From contig KZ627152.1 of assembly GCA_002917775.1 (NCBI GenBank), forward strand, positions 409,265-470,888: a stretch of 61,624 bases of DNA. Reading direction: 5' to 3'. The notes beneath the pieces were generated by a model, which did not search any database, had not been told where the DNA came from, and saw nothing but the letters and a program-made list of their open reading frames with translations. This document shows positions 17,301-28,912 of the stretch, one piece after another (positions within the stretch are counted from its first letter, which is position 1; every line of letters begins with the position of its first letter). The position numbers were made by a program, and so were the translations under genes. Origin of the DNA: Glaciozyma antarctica PI12. Taxonomy: Eukaryota; Basidiomycota; Microbotryomycetes; Kriegeriales; Camptobasidiaceae.

Positions 17301-19011
17301 ATGGCCGCTGTTCCTAAAGCTCACCCTGGTAAGCAGCTTTAGCCAGCGTGAACCCGTCGCGCGTCCAGCAGCTCATACGCCCTCACGCTACAGCTACCTC
17401 CGGCACCGTCTTCTCCCTCGAAGGCACAACGCTCAAGTTCGATACCCTTGCTTCGATCGTACCTTACCTCGACCAGCTTCATGCCGTCGCGGAACTCGAG
17501 GAGGTCCGCTTTGGAGGGAATACGCTAGGAATCGAGGCGTGCGCTGGTGTTGGAGACGCTCTCTCAACCAAGCAGACTCTCAAGGTGAGCTAGCAGTGCG
17601 GTCAAGTCTTGCGGGGAGGGGAGGAGGGCTATTTGGGGCAGATCCTGTGGTGGGAGAGCTTCCGTAAAAGCTGGAGGAACCTCCTGCGCCGGCACCCACT
17701 CCGAGTCACCTTAAGCTCCCATGCGCCACAGCTGCTAACAAGCTGCTGCTCCCTCCTCCAGATCGCCGACTTCTCCGATATCTTCACCGGCCGCCTCATC
17801 AGCGAGATCCCCCAATCTCTTCGCTCCCTTTGCACTTCGCTCCTCTACCTCCCTGCTCTCACCTCCCTCGACTTGAGCGACAACGCGTTCGGCGGTCGTT
17901 CAGTCGAGCCCATGTGCGTTAAATCTCGTCGTTGTAACAGGAACGAGCTGACGATTGGTGGAACGACAGGCTCGAGCTCCTCTCCTCCCACCCCGGCCTC
18001 CAGGTTCTCAAGCTCAACAACAACGGCATGGGACCTACAGGCGGAGCTACGATCGCCGGAGCCCTGCTCGCGAACGCACAGAAGGCCAAGGCAGAAGGTC
18101 GCAAGCCCGCTCTCCGCACCATCATCTGCGGTCCGTCCTCCATCCTTTGCAGCTTGAACGAAGCTGATGAGGGAATCTCGCAGGACGCAACCGCCTCGAG
18201 AACGGCAGTGCGCAGGCTTTTGCCGATGCATTTGCGGCTCTCGGTTCGCTGGAGGAAGTTCGCATGCCCCAGAATGGGATCCGCATGGAGGGTATCGAGG
18301 CGATCGTCAAGGGGCTACGGAAGAACCCGAACCTCAAAGTCCTCGACCTGCAGGACAACACTGCCACCGAGCGAGGTTCCCGCGCCATCTCCGCCGCTCT
18401 CCCCTAGTACGTTCCCTCTTCTCCCCTCTCATACCTCGCTAACCTCGCACAGCTGGCCCCTCCTCCACACGCTAAACCTAAGCGACTGCCTCCTCCGTCC
18501 CCGCGGTGGCGTCACCATCGCCAACGTCCTTTCGCGCGGATCCAACCCCCTCCTCTCCTCCCTCAAGCTCCAATCGAACGAGCTCGACTGCCGCGCCATC
18601 TCTATCCTCGCCTCCGCCATCGCGCAACATCTCCCCTCTCTCACCGACCTCGAACTGAATGGGAACCGAGGAGAAGCAGAGGATGAATGCTATGTTGCGA
18701 TTGGGGCGGCGCTGGAGAAGTGGGGGAATGCGGAGGCGCTGGATGAGCTGGATGAGATGGAGGAGGATGAGAGTGATGAGGAGGAGGAAGAGGAGATTGA
18801 GAGTGAGGAGGAGGAGGTGGAGGAGAAGGAGGAGAAGGTCGTTGTTACGGGTGAGGTGGAGACGGGAGGAGAGGACGTTAGGGCGAACGGGCCGGAGGTT
18901 GTTCAGATCGACAAGGTCGTCGAGAATGAGGCGGAACCGGTCGTGACGGCTGAGGATGTGGTGCAGGCGGACGAGTTGGCGGCGTTGATGAACAAGGTTC
19001 ACATCGCATGA
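17301..19011 (+). CDS. RNA1: Ran GTPase-activating protein (Rna1/RanGAP)
   Basis: Cytosolic activator of Ran GTP hydrolysis that maintains the nuclear transport gradient. First exon is 28 nt (17301-17328); intron 17329-17393 restores [20 protein letters not shown]. Leucine-rich repeats follow: [13 protein letters not shown]-type ([20 protein letters not shown]), [43 protein letters not shown] with the catalytic-loop Arg, [20 protein letters not shown] and [10 protein letters not shown]. The acidic tail ([18 protein letters not shown]) and C-terminal [11 protein letters not shown] match the fission yeast protein. About five introns. A GTG-started frame at 17348 is only an intron-derived artefact. 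Confidence 0.95.
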
Positions 19012-19345
19012 TGTCGACTAGATTCTTTAGACTTTGGGTAATTCGGAGCAGCTTTGCAGCATGTCAAGCCTGAGATGCGAGTGAGAGAAGACGCGAAGGA
19101 GCGGCGAAGGACAGGTCAAAGCAACGATCTCTCCGAGCTCGACACAACGCGACAACGAGCCAGGAGTGCTTGGGAAAGCGGATACTGCAATTACGAGAAG
19201 CTCTCGAGTCAAACGCCGAGCGTCGGGAAAGCAGAGCGCGAACGCCTGCTCGCCTCTCCTCCCATCGTCCGCCATCTCCAACCTGTCCGCAACGACCGCA
19301 CCCTCCGACCCGAGCTTTTCGAGAGACCTTCCGGGGAAGAACAGA
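19012..19345. other. Convergent intergenic stretch, RNA1 to P1
   Basis: 334 bp between two stop codons. It must hold both 3' UTRs. I see no gene or repeat in it. Confidence 0.4.
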
Positions 19346-19861
19346 TCAATCGACTGTAGAAGGAACGCAGGTCAGCTCCCGCTCCTCCCAAGTCCGTCGA
19401 AGAAAAAGTAGTCGTACAGAGTCCGAAGCCGAGGTCCTGCATCGCAAAGGAAAACCGTCAGCGTCCTGCCCTTTCCCAAGCGTCCCGACCCGCTCCAAAC
19501 TCACGTCGTCAGACTCCTCCTTCTCCTCCTCCTTCTCCACGGCCTTCTCAGGCTCAGCAGCGGCAGCGGCTCCTCCGGCAGCGGGGGCGGAGGCAGCGGG
19601 GGCTCCTCCTCCGGCTCCAACGTTGGTAAGGAGATCCTTGATGTCTTTGCCCTCGAGCGCCTTGGCGAGGAGGGTGGCCCAGATGGGCTCAACGTCGATC
19701 TTGGCGGCGGTGGTGAGGGTGTTGATCTTCTCAGCCTGCGAGTGGAGGTGTCAGCGCGCGGTTTGCGCAGAAAGTTCAGGAGGGTAACGCACGGTGATCT
19801 CAATGCCTTCGTCGGCAAGGATAAGCGCGGCGTAGGTAGCGGCGAGTTCGGAAGTGGCCAT
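19346..19861 (-). CDS. RPP1: 60S acidic ribosomal protein P1
   Basis: Stalk protein of the large ribosomal subunit that recruits GTPase translation factors. [20 protein letters not shown], then [40 protein letters not shown], an Ala/Gly hinge and [17 protein letters not shown]. The canonical last seven residues are split by an intron: CTC T joins TC GAT TGA, giving LFD-stop at 19346. Three introns in a ~110-residue protein. ATG at 19861. Highly expressed gene; a long upstream region (below) may carry its promoter. Confidence 0.93.
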
Positions 19862-20237
19862 TACTGCAAGGGGGAGAGGTCCTGGTCAGCTTGGTGCTCC
19901 CGTTCTCGCTGTTCTGCCTTCAACTCCTCCAGCTCTCTGCCCTCTATCCCCTTCCGTGCACCAAGCGCCGCCTGATCGCCCTCTGCTCCCTCCTCGTCGT
20001 CCCTTCCGACGTGGTGATGAGAAATTTGCTGCCCAACGATCGTCCTCCCGTCGAATCGCGCAGAGGTACCGGAGGCTGGTCGTGGGCGTGGCTAGGGAGG
20101 TAACTGGCTGCTCTTACTCACTGTCTGTTAAGCGATTTAAACCGTAGTAGCAAAGCAGTGGGAGGGAACCCAGTCAGGAAAGCGTTCCCAAGTCGAGCCG
20201 GACTGGCGGGATCAAACTCAGTCCTCTGAAAATGGTT

Positions 20238-20593
20238 GACCACCTCGATCGTTCGCAACTTCCCCCCTCCTCGTCTCTCTCTCTTTCTCCCTCTCTCTCT
20301 CTCTCTCTTTCTCTCCTCTCCAAGAGGAAGAGGGGAAGAACATCGATTTTACGCCCGGAGAGCGCCATGCTCCACTCGTTCCCTCGTCGTTTTCCGTCCA
20401 GGCGCAGCTCGTTCTCCCGCTCTGGAACTCAACTCAGCTCTCCCTTCGCAAGATCGCTCTTCCCACCCTCCGTCAAGGCGACCTAAACCCCGCTATCGAA
20501 CCCTACGCCAAATTTGAGGCAAGACTCAACGATATCATCGGTGGACCGTGGGAGGAGCTGGAGCTGCGGTACAGGGACCTTGAATTGCCTTAA
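20238..20593 (+). CDS. Unrecognised open frame, possibly a spliced small protein
   Basis: A frame without ATG runs to TAA 20591-20593. It reads protein-like from about 20323: EEEGKNIDFTPGERHAPLVP, AQLVLPLWNSTQLSLRKIAL, PTLRQGDLNPAIEPYAKFEA, RLNDIIGGPWEELELRYRDL. The pyrimidine tract ending TCCAAG at 20322 could be a 3' splice site. An upstream ATG near 20009 (MRNLLPNDRPPVESRR) would join it in phase through an intron of about 250 nt, long for this genome. The balanced composition argues for coding, but no family is recognised. Confidence 0.35.
20271..20320. repeat. CT microsatellite
   Basis: Near-pure (CT)n on the + strand with a few TT interruptions. It precedes the possible splice acceptor of the unassigned frame. 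Confidence 0.7.
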
Positions 20594-20854
20594 CGTACGT
20601 TGGTTCGCTCCTCGAGGCGTTCTGAGCACGATTTTGCTCACTCTGCCTCGACTCGCTGCTGAAAATCTCTTTCACGAAGCCGAGAATATGGAATCTCTTC
20701 TGAGGAGGGAGAGTGGCGACGGCGAGGGCAGAGAGGGCGACAAGGAGGTGGCCAGAGGGACGACCTAGGTGCTGCTGTGCGAAGGAGAGGGAGGGGAGAT
20801 TTGTAACTTGCATCCTTGCTGTGTAATCCTTCGCCATCTTTGCTCGCTACCAAT

Positions 20855-21155
20855 CGAACGAGCCTGCGAAGGTCTTTCGCGCGTCGACAGCTGCGACGTT
20901 CGCTCCGAGATCCTCCCCTGGCGAGGTGGGAACGAGCGAGTCTGTAGCTCGCTCTTGTCTCTTTCCTTCACTCACAATAACCGCTCATAATTTGGGCTGA
21001 AGCGAACGAGCCTGCGAGAATCTTTCGCGCGACGGCAGCTCCTGCGACGCTCGCTCCAGCAACTCCCGCGAGGTGCGAACGAGCGAGTCTGTAGCTCGCT
21101 CTCGTCTCCTGCTCTGCCCACGATCCTCGCTCACAATCTGGGCCTAAGCGCGCCC
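20855..21155. repeat. Two diverged ~148-bp direct repeats with a conserved hairpin
   Basis: Unit 1 starts at CGAACGAGCCTGCGA (20855) and unit 2 at the same string (21003). Both then carry TCTTTCGCGCG, GCGACG(T/C)TCGCTCC, a shared hairpin and CTCACAAT. The hairpin is GAGCGAG-loop-CTCGCTC at 20934-20954 and 21081-21101. The hairpin and its flanks are identical between units while surrounding bases differ, which suggests constraint. No coding frame spans both units. Confidence 0.7.
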
Positions 21156-21317
21156 ACGACGAGCCACACGCAATCCCCTCGCTGAACGACCCTCCCACGA
21201 CAACGCTCGACCCTCGCTCGCTGCCCTTCTCTCTCTCCCCTCTTGGCAGCTCGCAAAACGAGAATAAATGCCCGGTATTCCCCTCACACGCCCATTTGCT
21301 TTCTACGCCCCCCACGC

Positions 21318-23736
21318 CTACTCCTTGCTCTCGTAAGCACTCTCATGAATCGCCACCGCCCTCCCACTCGGGTCCGCCGCACATCCCCAATCCTGCGTTC
21401 CCTCAGCGCATCAGCCTTCCTCTCAACCCCAAATCTCGAAAAAGGAACTCACAGCCCTAGGGATCCACCTCACCGCCGTCTTAGCCGCCGCCTCCTCGGG
21501 GAAATGACTCTCAAAAGTCTGTCGAATAAAGTACGCCTCCTTCGTCTCGGGCGTATCGAGAGGGTATCGGCTCGCTGCGTCGGCGAGTTGAGCGTCCGAG
21601 ATCTCGGAAGCGGAGTGGGACTTGAGGCCGTCGATCCACGAGTAGCCGACGCCGTCGGAGAATTGCTCCTTTTGGCGCCAGAGGATCGAGTCGGGGAGGT
21701 AGGGCTGCGCATGGAAGGGGTTAGCGTGGAGAGAGGAGGGAGGAGGAGGGGTGGGAGGAGGGAGGAGGGAGCGAGGAACGGAGGGGTGGGGAGGGAGGAG
21801 GGAGGAACTCAAAGAGGAGGAGGGAGGAGAGAGGGACGTACGCGGCCCTCCGGAGCGATATCGAACGCCTTCCTCAGAATATACTTCTCCATCACCGGTC
21901 GTCCCTCCGCATCCTTTCGCTCCTCCGATCCCTTCCCGAACGTCTTGTCCTCAGGGCGGATGTTGAGCGACACCTCGAGGAACTCCTTGTCGAGGAACGG
22001 GACGCGAGCTTCGAGGCCCCATGCCATCGTTGACCTGCGAAGGGGGTTAGGAGAGGCGGGGGAGGAGGGGGGGGGGGGGGGAGGACGTACTTGTTCGCGC
22101 GGAGGCAGTCGGCCGTGTGGAGGTTCTTGACGCGCTTGATGCACTCCTGGTGGAAAGCGGCGGGGGAAGGCGCAGCGTGGAAGTAGAGGTAACCTAATCG
22201 CGCCCATCAGCTCTCCTCTCCCCGCACAAACGAAAACGGGAAACGCACCACCAAAGATCTCGTCGGACCCTTCGCCACTGAGAACCATCTTGACTCCCAT
22301 CGCCTTGATTTTGCGACTGAGGAGGTACATGGGCGTACTCGCACGAACGGTCGTAACGTCGTACGTCTCGAGGTGGTAGATGACATCGGGGACGGCGTCG
22401 AGTGAACGGTGAACGGTGAACGTGTACTCGTGGTGCACGGTACCGAGGTACTCGGCCGCGACGCGCGCCGCGAGGAGGTCGGGAGAGTTCTCGAGTCCGA
22501 TCGAGAACGAGTGAAGGCGGGGCCAGGCGGTGAGAGTCTCCTCGTCGTCGTCCTCGACATCGTCACTAACGCCAACGAGTCCATCCGTCTTCTGAACAAG
22601 GGATCCTCCGCGTCCGCGACTGTGGCTCTTGGACTGAGCGGCGGCGACCTTGTCGGTTTCGCGTCCTGCGATGGCGGCGATGAGGGAACTGTCGAGTCCA
22701 CCGCTGAGGAGGACTCCGTAGGGAACCTCGGACATGAGACGCTTCTTGACGGCCTTCTCGAGGGTCTCGCGAACGAGCTTGTAGTCGACAGGAGTGGTAG
22801 GGATCGACTTGAGGTCGTCCTCGTCTCCGTGCCACCACGTAGGCTGGAAGTAGCGCTCCGTCTTTCCCGTCGCCGAGTCGTAGACGTGCCCAGGAGGGAA
22901 CGAGATGATCTCGTCGCACTCGTCGTGGAGCGCCTTGAGCTCCGAGGCAAAGTAGGTGCAGCCGGGGCGCTTCGAGGACCAGCCCTGGTAGAGAGTGGTG
23001 ATTCCGACGGGGTCGCGGGCGGCGATCATGCGGGAGGGAGTGACGGAGGTGTCGAGGAGGACGAAAGAGAACATGCCGTCGAGCTGGCTGCAGAGGGCGG
23101 TACCGTTCTCCTTGTACTGTCGCGTCCAAACGCGGGGTTAGCTGGGGTTGCGCGTGTGTAGCTTGGGGAGAGGACGAACGAGGTGCATGATGACTTCGCA
23201 ATCAGAGTGGGTCTTGAAGACGGCAGGCTCCTTGAGGGTCTTGCGTAGGGCGCGGTGGTTGTAGATCTCTGCGTTGACGGCGAGGATGAGAGTGCCGTCC
23301 TCGTTGGTGAGGGGCTGAGCTCCAGTGTCTGCGCGCAAGGAGTCAGTCGCGCGTTCCTTGAGCGTATCGTTGCGTTTGCGCGGTCCTCGGGCGTCCAGCA
23401 AAAGAAAGATGCTCCATGCTGGCCTGCCGCCCTCCTCCCTCTCCCTCTCCCTCTCCCGCACCTGAAGCCACCGACCCAAAAGCACCAACATAGACTCACC
23501 AACTCCAACGATAGCCAACCTCTCGTGGCAGAGGATGCTGTCGTCGGTCATGAGGCATCCACTCCAGTCGGGCCCACGGTGACGGAGACGCTTGGAGAGG
23601 GCGAGAGCGCGGGCTCGGAAGGCTTGGAGGTCCGTCTTGCCGTAAGCGTGAACAGCAAAGATTCCGCACCTGGTTTCGGGGTGAGGAGGGTCAGGATCTG
23701 AGTCAAGGTCGTTGGAGATGGGGAGCGAGCTCACAT
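21318..23736 (-). CDS. ASN1: Asparagine synthetase (glutamine-hydrolysing)
   Basis: Makes asparagine from aspartate with ATP and glutamine. The mature N-terminal nucleophile is present: [12 protein letters not shown]. The start codon itself is split: AT at 23736-23735 and G after intron 23670-23734. The glutaminase domain has [10 protein letters not shown] and [10 protein letters not shown]. The synthetase domain has [18 protein letters not shown] (pyrophosphate loop), [31 protein letters not shown] and [17 protein letters not shown]. It ends [20 protein letters not shown] then [13 protein letters not shown], stop 21318. One intron carries a run of 15 G (22067-22081). About seven introns. Confidence 0.94.
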
Positions 23737-24090
23737 TTTGTCGGAGTGAACGCGGTTGAGTTTTGAGAAGAAGGGGGAAGGAGGGATCAAGCTGTGGCGA
23801 GCTGTTCCTTTTGCTGTAGATCAAGCTGAGCTCGGCGGGCGAGGGCAGGGGCGGGAGTGTGTGGAGAGGGGAGAAGGAGGGACTCGACCGGCAGAACTCT
23901 TGACTCAAACTTCAAAAGTAAGTAAAATCAATTCAAGACTACAAAAGTTGTCACAGCCAATTTGAGTTGTTTGTTGCTTCCGCTCTCTCTTTCTTTCTCC
24001 TTCAACTTCCTCCCGACTTGAACGACGTCAACGCTCGACGACGACGACGACCTCGCTCAGACAGCGCCAACGCCCGTTCAGTCAAGACGA
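23737..24090. promoter_or_regulatory. Divergent promoter region of ASN1 and CDC27
   Basis: 354 bp between the ASN1 start and the likely CDC27 start. It is locally more AT-rich (around 23915-23965). No specific regulator site is claimed. Confidence 0.4.
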
Positions 24091-26942
24091 ATGGCTCAGG
24101 TCGCAGCAGCACGACGAGGAGCATCACTTGCCACTCCAGCACGACAGCAACTACTCAGAACTACTCAGAAACCCTCGTCCTCTCTCCTACTCTCCCCAAA
24201 CAGCACTCTTCTTCTCAGAACGACTATACGCTCTCGACACCTCCATCGAACAATCAGTCTACCTCATAGCTCTCGTACTCGCAAAGAACAACAGGCACAA
24301 CGAGGCGCTATGGCTCTTGCGTCAACAAGTCACCTCTAGGAACTCGAATGGCAAGGTGAGCAACCGTTTATGAGAGCACGGGAGGATGGGAGAGGGACCA
24401 GACGCCGCAGGTTGGGACGACGTCGGGGTGACTAGCTACAACCAGCCGAGCGCACGCACGCACGGCGAACCCAGCGCTGACTCTCCTCCCCACGCCACAG
24501 ACGATCTCAAAGCCCGCCATCGAGTGCAGCGTCCGATGCGCTCGTCTCTACGCCTCCTATTGCCTCCCCTTGGGCCGCGAGAAGGAAGGCCGCGACGTCC
24601 TCGCCAAAGCCGCCTCCCTCCCACCCTCCCTCACCGACTCGGCCATCGACTTCGCAAGCTTCCCTCCCCACCTCACGGACGGCAACGAGGCATGGGTTCT
24701 TGAGCTGGAGATGGCGCGGCTGGCGCGAGCGGGAGGAGAGCATGAGCGTGCGATACAAGGGTTCAGGAAGGTGCTCGAGGGGAACGCTTGGTGCTGGGAA
24801 GCTATCGAGGGATTATGTGCCGAAGGCGCTCCTCCAGACGCGGACGTCCTCTTTCCTCCCCGTCCTCGACTCCCGCAAAGCGCTCCCATCTCCCCCCTCC
24901 CAGCCACCTCGAGACCTCTCGCAACCCATCCTCCGCCCCTCGGTCCGTCCCAGACATTCGCGGTCAATTCGGTGCAGCATTCGAATGGGAGAGTGTATGC
25001 GAATGGAGCGGGCGCGGGGAGAGGGATTGGGGTTCTTCACGCCTTCTGACCCGGCGACGGGGGTGGCACAGCTCGCGGGAGGGAAGGCCAAGGACGGCAA
25101 AGGGATGTTTGGATTCGGAGGAGGGATGAACCTTTGGAAGAAGGCTGCTGCTGGAAGGGGTAACGCCGGTAACGAAGTGGTCGAGATGAGCGTCGACGAA
25201 AGGTGCGTTCGTCCTCGGCGCCGCTCGCTCCGCGCCGCTCGCTAACTCAACGCACCCGCAGCTCCTCCTCCTTCGACGCCTCTTTCTACCCCTCTCACCC
25301 TCTCCCTCCACTCTCCTTCGGCCCCGCCCCTCCCAACGCGCACGCCTCCAGCTCCAACTCCCTCTTCACCCCACCAGCCCTCCCCGCTCCAGGCATCAAG
25401 CGTTCCCGCGGCCAACAACCCCCTCTCTCCACCCCCGCCGAAGACGACAAGCCGATCCGCCGCGTCGTCCGAGGCGTCCCCGACCCAACGCGTTCAGTCC
25501 CGACTCGTCGTTCCGCACGCATTTCGAAAGAACCCTCCGTCGCTCCTCCCTCCTCCTCCTCCATGTCCCAAACCCGCTCCCAGCAGACCCGCCCGCGCGA
25601 CAAGAAGCGTTCGAAAGCCGGTGCAGGTCCTTCAGTCCTCTCCGACGCTGGCTCCGAACCTCGTTCTCCCACCTCCTCCCCCGCCTCTTCCCCCGGCGCT
25701 CAGATTCACGTCGTCCTCGATCCGGCGGTACAAGAAGCCGAGGATTATGTGGCGGGGACGCTGAGGGCGTTTGGGAGGGCGGCGGCGTGTGCGGCGGGGT
25801 TTGAGAGTGCGAAGGCGATTGAGGCGCTCGTGGGATTGCCGGTGGAGCAACAGAGGAGTTGGAGATGCCTTGTCGGCGTTGGGAGGGCGTATATGGAGAT
25901 GCTCAATTACGACAAGGTGCGTTCTTCCTTCCCTCGCGCCGAGTTGGACTGATGAATGTTTCGTAGGCGGAGAAAGCGTTCGCCCAAGCGCGCGCTACGG
26001 CTCCTCACCTCCTCGAATCAATGGAGCTCTACTCGACTCTCCTTTGGCACCTCCGACTCCCGACCGCCCTCTCCTTCCTCGCCCAAGACCTCATGACCAT
26101 CGCCCCCCGCTCTCCCTCCTCCTGGATCGCCTCCGGGAACGTCTTCTCCCACCTCGAGGATCACGGCGCTGCGCTCAAGTGCTTCAAGAGGGCGGCGCAG
26201 TTGGATAAGAGCTGCGTTTATGCTTATACCCTGAGTGGGCATGAGTGTGTCGTGCTGGAGGAGTGGGAGAGGGCATTGGGATTCTTTAGGGAGGCGGTGA
26301 GGAGGGACCAGAGGCATTATAACGCTTGGTGAGTTCGTTTTGCTCTGGCTGAGTGACGAAGGGAGCTGATGGCGACCAGGTTCGGGTTGGGGAACGTGTA
26401 TATGCAGACGGGGAAGTATCGTTTGGCGGAGTATCACTTTCGCAAGGCGGTCGAGATCAATCCTACGAACGCGACCCTCGTCTGCTGCATCGGATCGGTA
26501 CGTTCCTTCTCGCGTTTCGTCGTTCGTTCACCGTGCTCACTACGATCGTAGGTCCTCGAAAAGCTCGGGCGTCGGAGGGAGGCGTTGGAGCTCTACGAGA
26601 AAGCCTGCCTCCTCGCGCCCGAGAGCCCTGCGGTCCGCTTCAAGCGCGTGCGAATCCTCATCTCTCTCAAGCAATACCAAGTGCGTCCTCCCTCCCCGCT
26701 CCTCTCCCTCTCTAACCCGTGTCGAACAGGTGGCCGAATCCGATCTCCTCAACCTCAAAGATCGCGCGCCAAACGAGTTCAACGTCCATTTCCTCCTCGG
26801 GAAATTGTACAAGGCTTCCGGGCGGGAGAGCGAGATGGCAAAGGCGTTTGCGATGGCACAGGATTTGGACCCGAGGGCGGCGGCGCTGATTAGGGAGCAT
26901 ATGAGTGGGGAGATGATGGAGGGGGATCAGTCGGTCGTGTGA
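24091..26942 (+). CDS. CDC27: Anaphase-promoting complex subunit 3 (Cdc27, TPR protein)
   Basis: TPR scaffold of the APC/C ubiquitin ligase, binding Cdc20/Cdh1 tails. The N-terminal TPR block reads QTALFFSERLYALDTSIEQS and NNRHNEALWLLRQQ. A Ser/Pro-rich linker (25,260-25,700) with a basic Arg/Lys stretch follows. The C-terminal TPR array includes FAQARATAPHLLESMELYST, WIASGNVFSHLEDHGAALKC, FGLGNVYMQTGKYRLAEYHF, RKAVEINPTNATLV and LGKLYKASGRESEMAKAFAM. About seven introns. One near 24,985-25,040 (donor GTGCAG) is needed to pass from one frame to the next. The start is uncertain: ATG 24091 is the plausible first ATG but is not in frame with the TPR block without an extra splice. Confidence 0.85.
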
Positions 26943-27175
26943 GATGGCTGGCTCCTTGTTTACTTTCTGCATCATCGCATCAGTCTGCATTCCCCTCCTT
27001 TTAGTGCTTTGGATTCCATCGTCGTCGTTCGTACACGATTTGAGAGCGAGAGCGGCCTGCCCACTCGACGATGAGCCAAGCTTGGGCGAGACGCTTTCGG
27101 TGATTGACTCTCTTCCTCCTCATCTCAAGATCGCCTTCCAACGCAACGCCACCTCTCGCGCCACCTCCGCATTAG

Positions 27176-28912
27176 AGCTCAACATTTGTGATCCAACCCT
27201 CGAGAGCCGCCTCCGGACCGCCGACGACTCGAAAGAGGAAGGTCGTGAGTCCCAAGCCTCTCCGAAGCCCCCTTGACTCGTCGAGGTGTTCGCCTCAGGA
27301 CCCTCGTTTCTCTCCACAAGCTCACTACCTCCTCTACTCCTTTGCTCTAGAACGGACTAGGCGTGCTCCCTCCTCGCCTGGTGAGTTTCCTCGATGAGCT
27401 TCCTCAGGGGAGAGCACCTCTCGGATAGCGCCTTCGGTCGACCTAACGACGTGCTGACTCGTTCCTCTCCCATCCAGCGTAGAACCCTCTATGAACCGCC
27501 CCTCCTCCTCCCTCCCCACCACACCCTCCAGCTCATCCCACCTCGAACCACACCAAGAGTCACGCCCCCTGGACGCCACCTTCCCACCCCGTCCTCACAC
27601 CCCTCCTTCCACCCCCACCACTGGCCCAACCTCGCACGACCTCTCCGACCCCCTGATGTTTGAGCTCACGCGGAGCAAGTTGGAGCGAGCGGCGCAGGGG
27701 CAGATGAATGGCCGAAGAGGGGCGCCGAGCCTTCGGCAATTGGTGTTGCTGTCGAATGTGTGGGGAGCGTCGCAGTGGCGGGAAGAGCAGGAGAGGGAGA
27801 GGGAATTGGATAGGAGGAGGAAGGAGGATGAGGAGAGGTGGTTGGATGGGGTGCTGCAGGAGATGCTGGTGGAGGACGGGGAGGACGACTACGACGAGTA
27901 CGTCGAGTTGTCGTTCAGGGGGGAACGCGATTTTGGGGATTCGGGGTTCTTGGAGGAGGATCGGGGGAGGAAAGACGGAGGGGCTGCGATGGGGAGGATC
28001 GACGAGGAGCTCGACTATCGGGAACCGAGTGGGTCGAGGGAGGACGACGACGACGACGACGACCACTTGTCCCTTCCCTCGGCCTTCGACGCTCCACTCT
28101 CCCCTCCTCTCCCTCCGCGATCCCCTCCCATCGACCTCCCGGAACCCTCCAGCCTATATTCCTCGCACGACTCGGGCGACTTTTCCTCTTCCTCCCCTCC
28201 TCTCTACCCTCCCGGTCTTACGCCAGACTTCTCTCCCCCAGGCCTGGGAGCCGCGTCCGACCTACTCGGGACGAGCGCCGACTCGATCCAGAGCTTCGAA
28301 GATCATCGGTTCGACTGGAGCGAGGAACGCCTGTCGAAGCGCCTTGGACTTCTCGCTCTCGACCTCCCTCCCACACCTTTGATTACGAAATATGCTCCGC
28401 CCTACGCTCCGACAACAAAGGCGTCCTCTCCTCTCGATATCGCCAGCCTCACCCACACATCCTCATTCGAATCCCTCTCCTTCGGCCCTTTAACCCCTCG
28501 TCGCCTCTCCCACCCTCCCCACTCTCCCTCCACCAGCTCTCTCGCTCTCGCCATCGTCCACCAAGCGCGCAACTGGAGTCCCCGCCCCCCACGCTCCCTC
28601 TCCGTCCCTCCCCCTCCCCGTCCTCGCATCCACCTCCCTCGCACCCACCCCTTCCCCTCCTTCTCCGGTGGCATCGTCAAATCCTTTTACGACTGCGTCG
28701 ATTTCGGCTCGTCGCCTTCGTCAGCACCGGCCGAGAAGGAGGAAGGCGTGCGAGGGAGGGACGATTCGCTCGCTCTCATACTCGCGCAACCCAAGTTCCC
28801 TGGGGTGCATGAGCTGGATTTCGAAGCGCCAATTTGGAGGCAAAGTCGTTCGCTTTCGCCGGAAGGAGGGAGGCGGCAGTGGGCGACGCTGAGTGATGTT
28901 GCCGAGGGGTAG
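27176..28912 (+). CDS. Disordered Ser/Pro-rich protein, unknown function
   Basis: The main exon contains ATG 27491 and runs 473 residues to the stop at 28912. An upstream frame (27176-27366; RKRKVVSPKPLRSP, DPRFSPQAHYLLYSFALER) joins it in phase if the intron ends at GCGTAG (27478-27482), giving SSPEPSMNRPSS. So the real start is probably further 5', beyond an unresolved exon. Features: a Glu/Arg-rich coiled-coil-like helix (REEQERERELDRRRKEDEER), an acidic stretch (DDDDDDD), long Pro/Ser tracts, and a more ordered C-terminus (SGGIVKSFYDCVDFG, KFPGVHELDFEAPIWRQ). No known domain recognised. A basidiomycete-restricted regulator or scaffold is possible but unproven. Confidence 0.6.

Larger units (their letters stand above)
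19862..21317. other. 1.45-kb gene-poor stretch between P1 and asparagine synthetase
   Basis: Unusually long for this window. It holds the P1 promoter, a CT-rich microsatellite (20271-20320), an unassigned + strand open frame (20238-20593) and two diverged direct repeats (20855-21155). No RNA polymerase III box pattern or recognisable RNA was found by eye. Confidence 0.5.

Noticed and set aside
17348-17593. Possible RanGAP start in an upstream frame
   Set aside because: It starts at GTG and its first codons are intron sequence; splicing from ATG 17301 gives the family frame.
20768-20990. Plus-strand frame overlapping the first repeat unit
   Set aside because: Not continued in the second repeat unit, biased composition and no family resemblance.
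24960-25045. Frameshift in CDC27
   Set aside because: An intron with donor GTGCAG and acceptor GAGAG joins the frames in phase, so a lesion need not be assumed.
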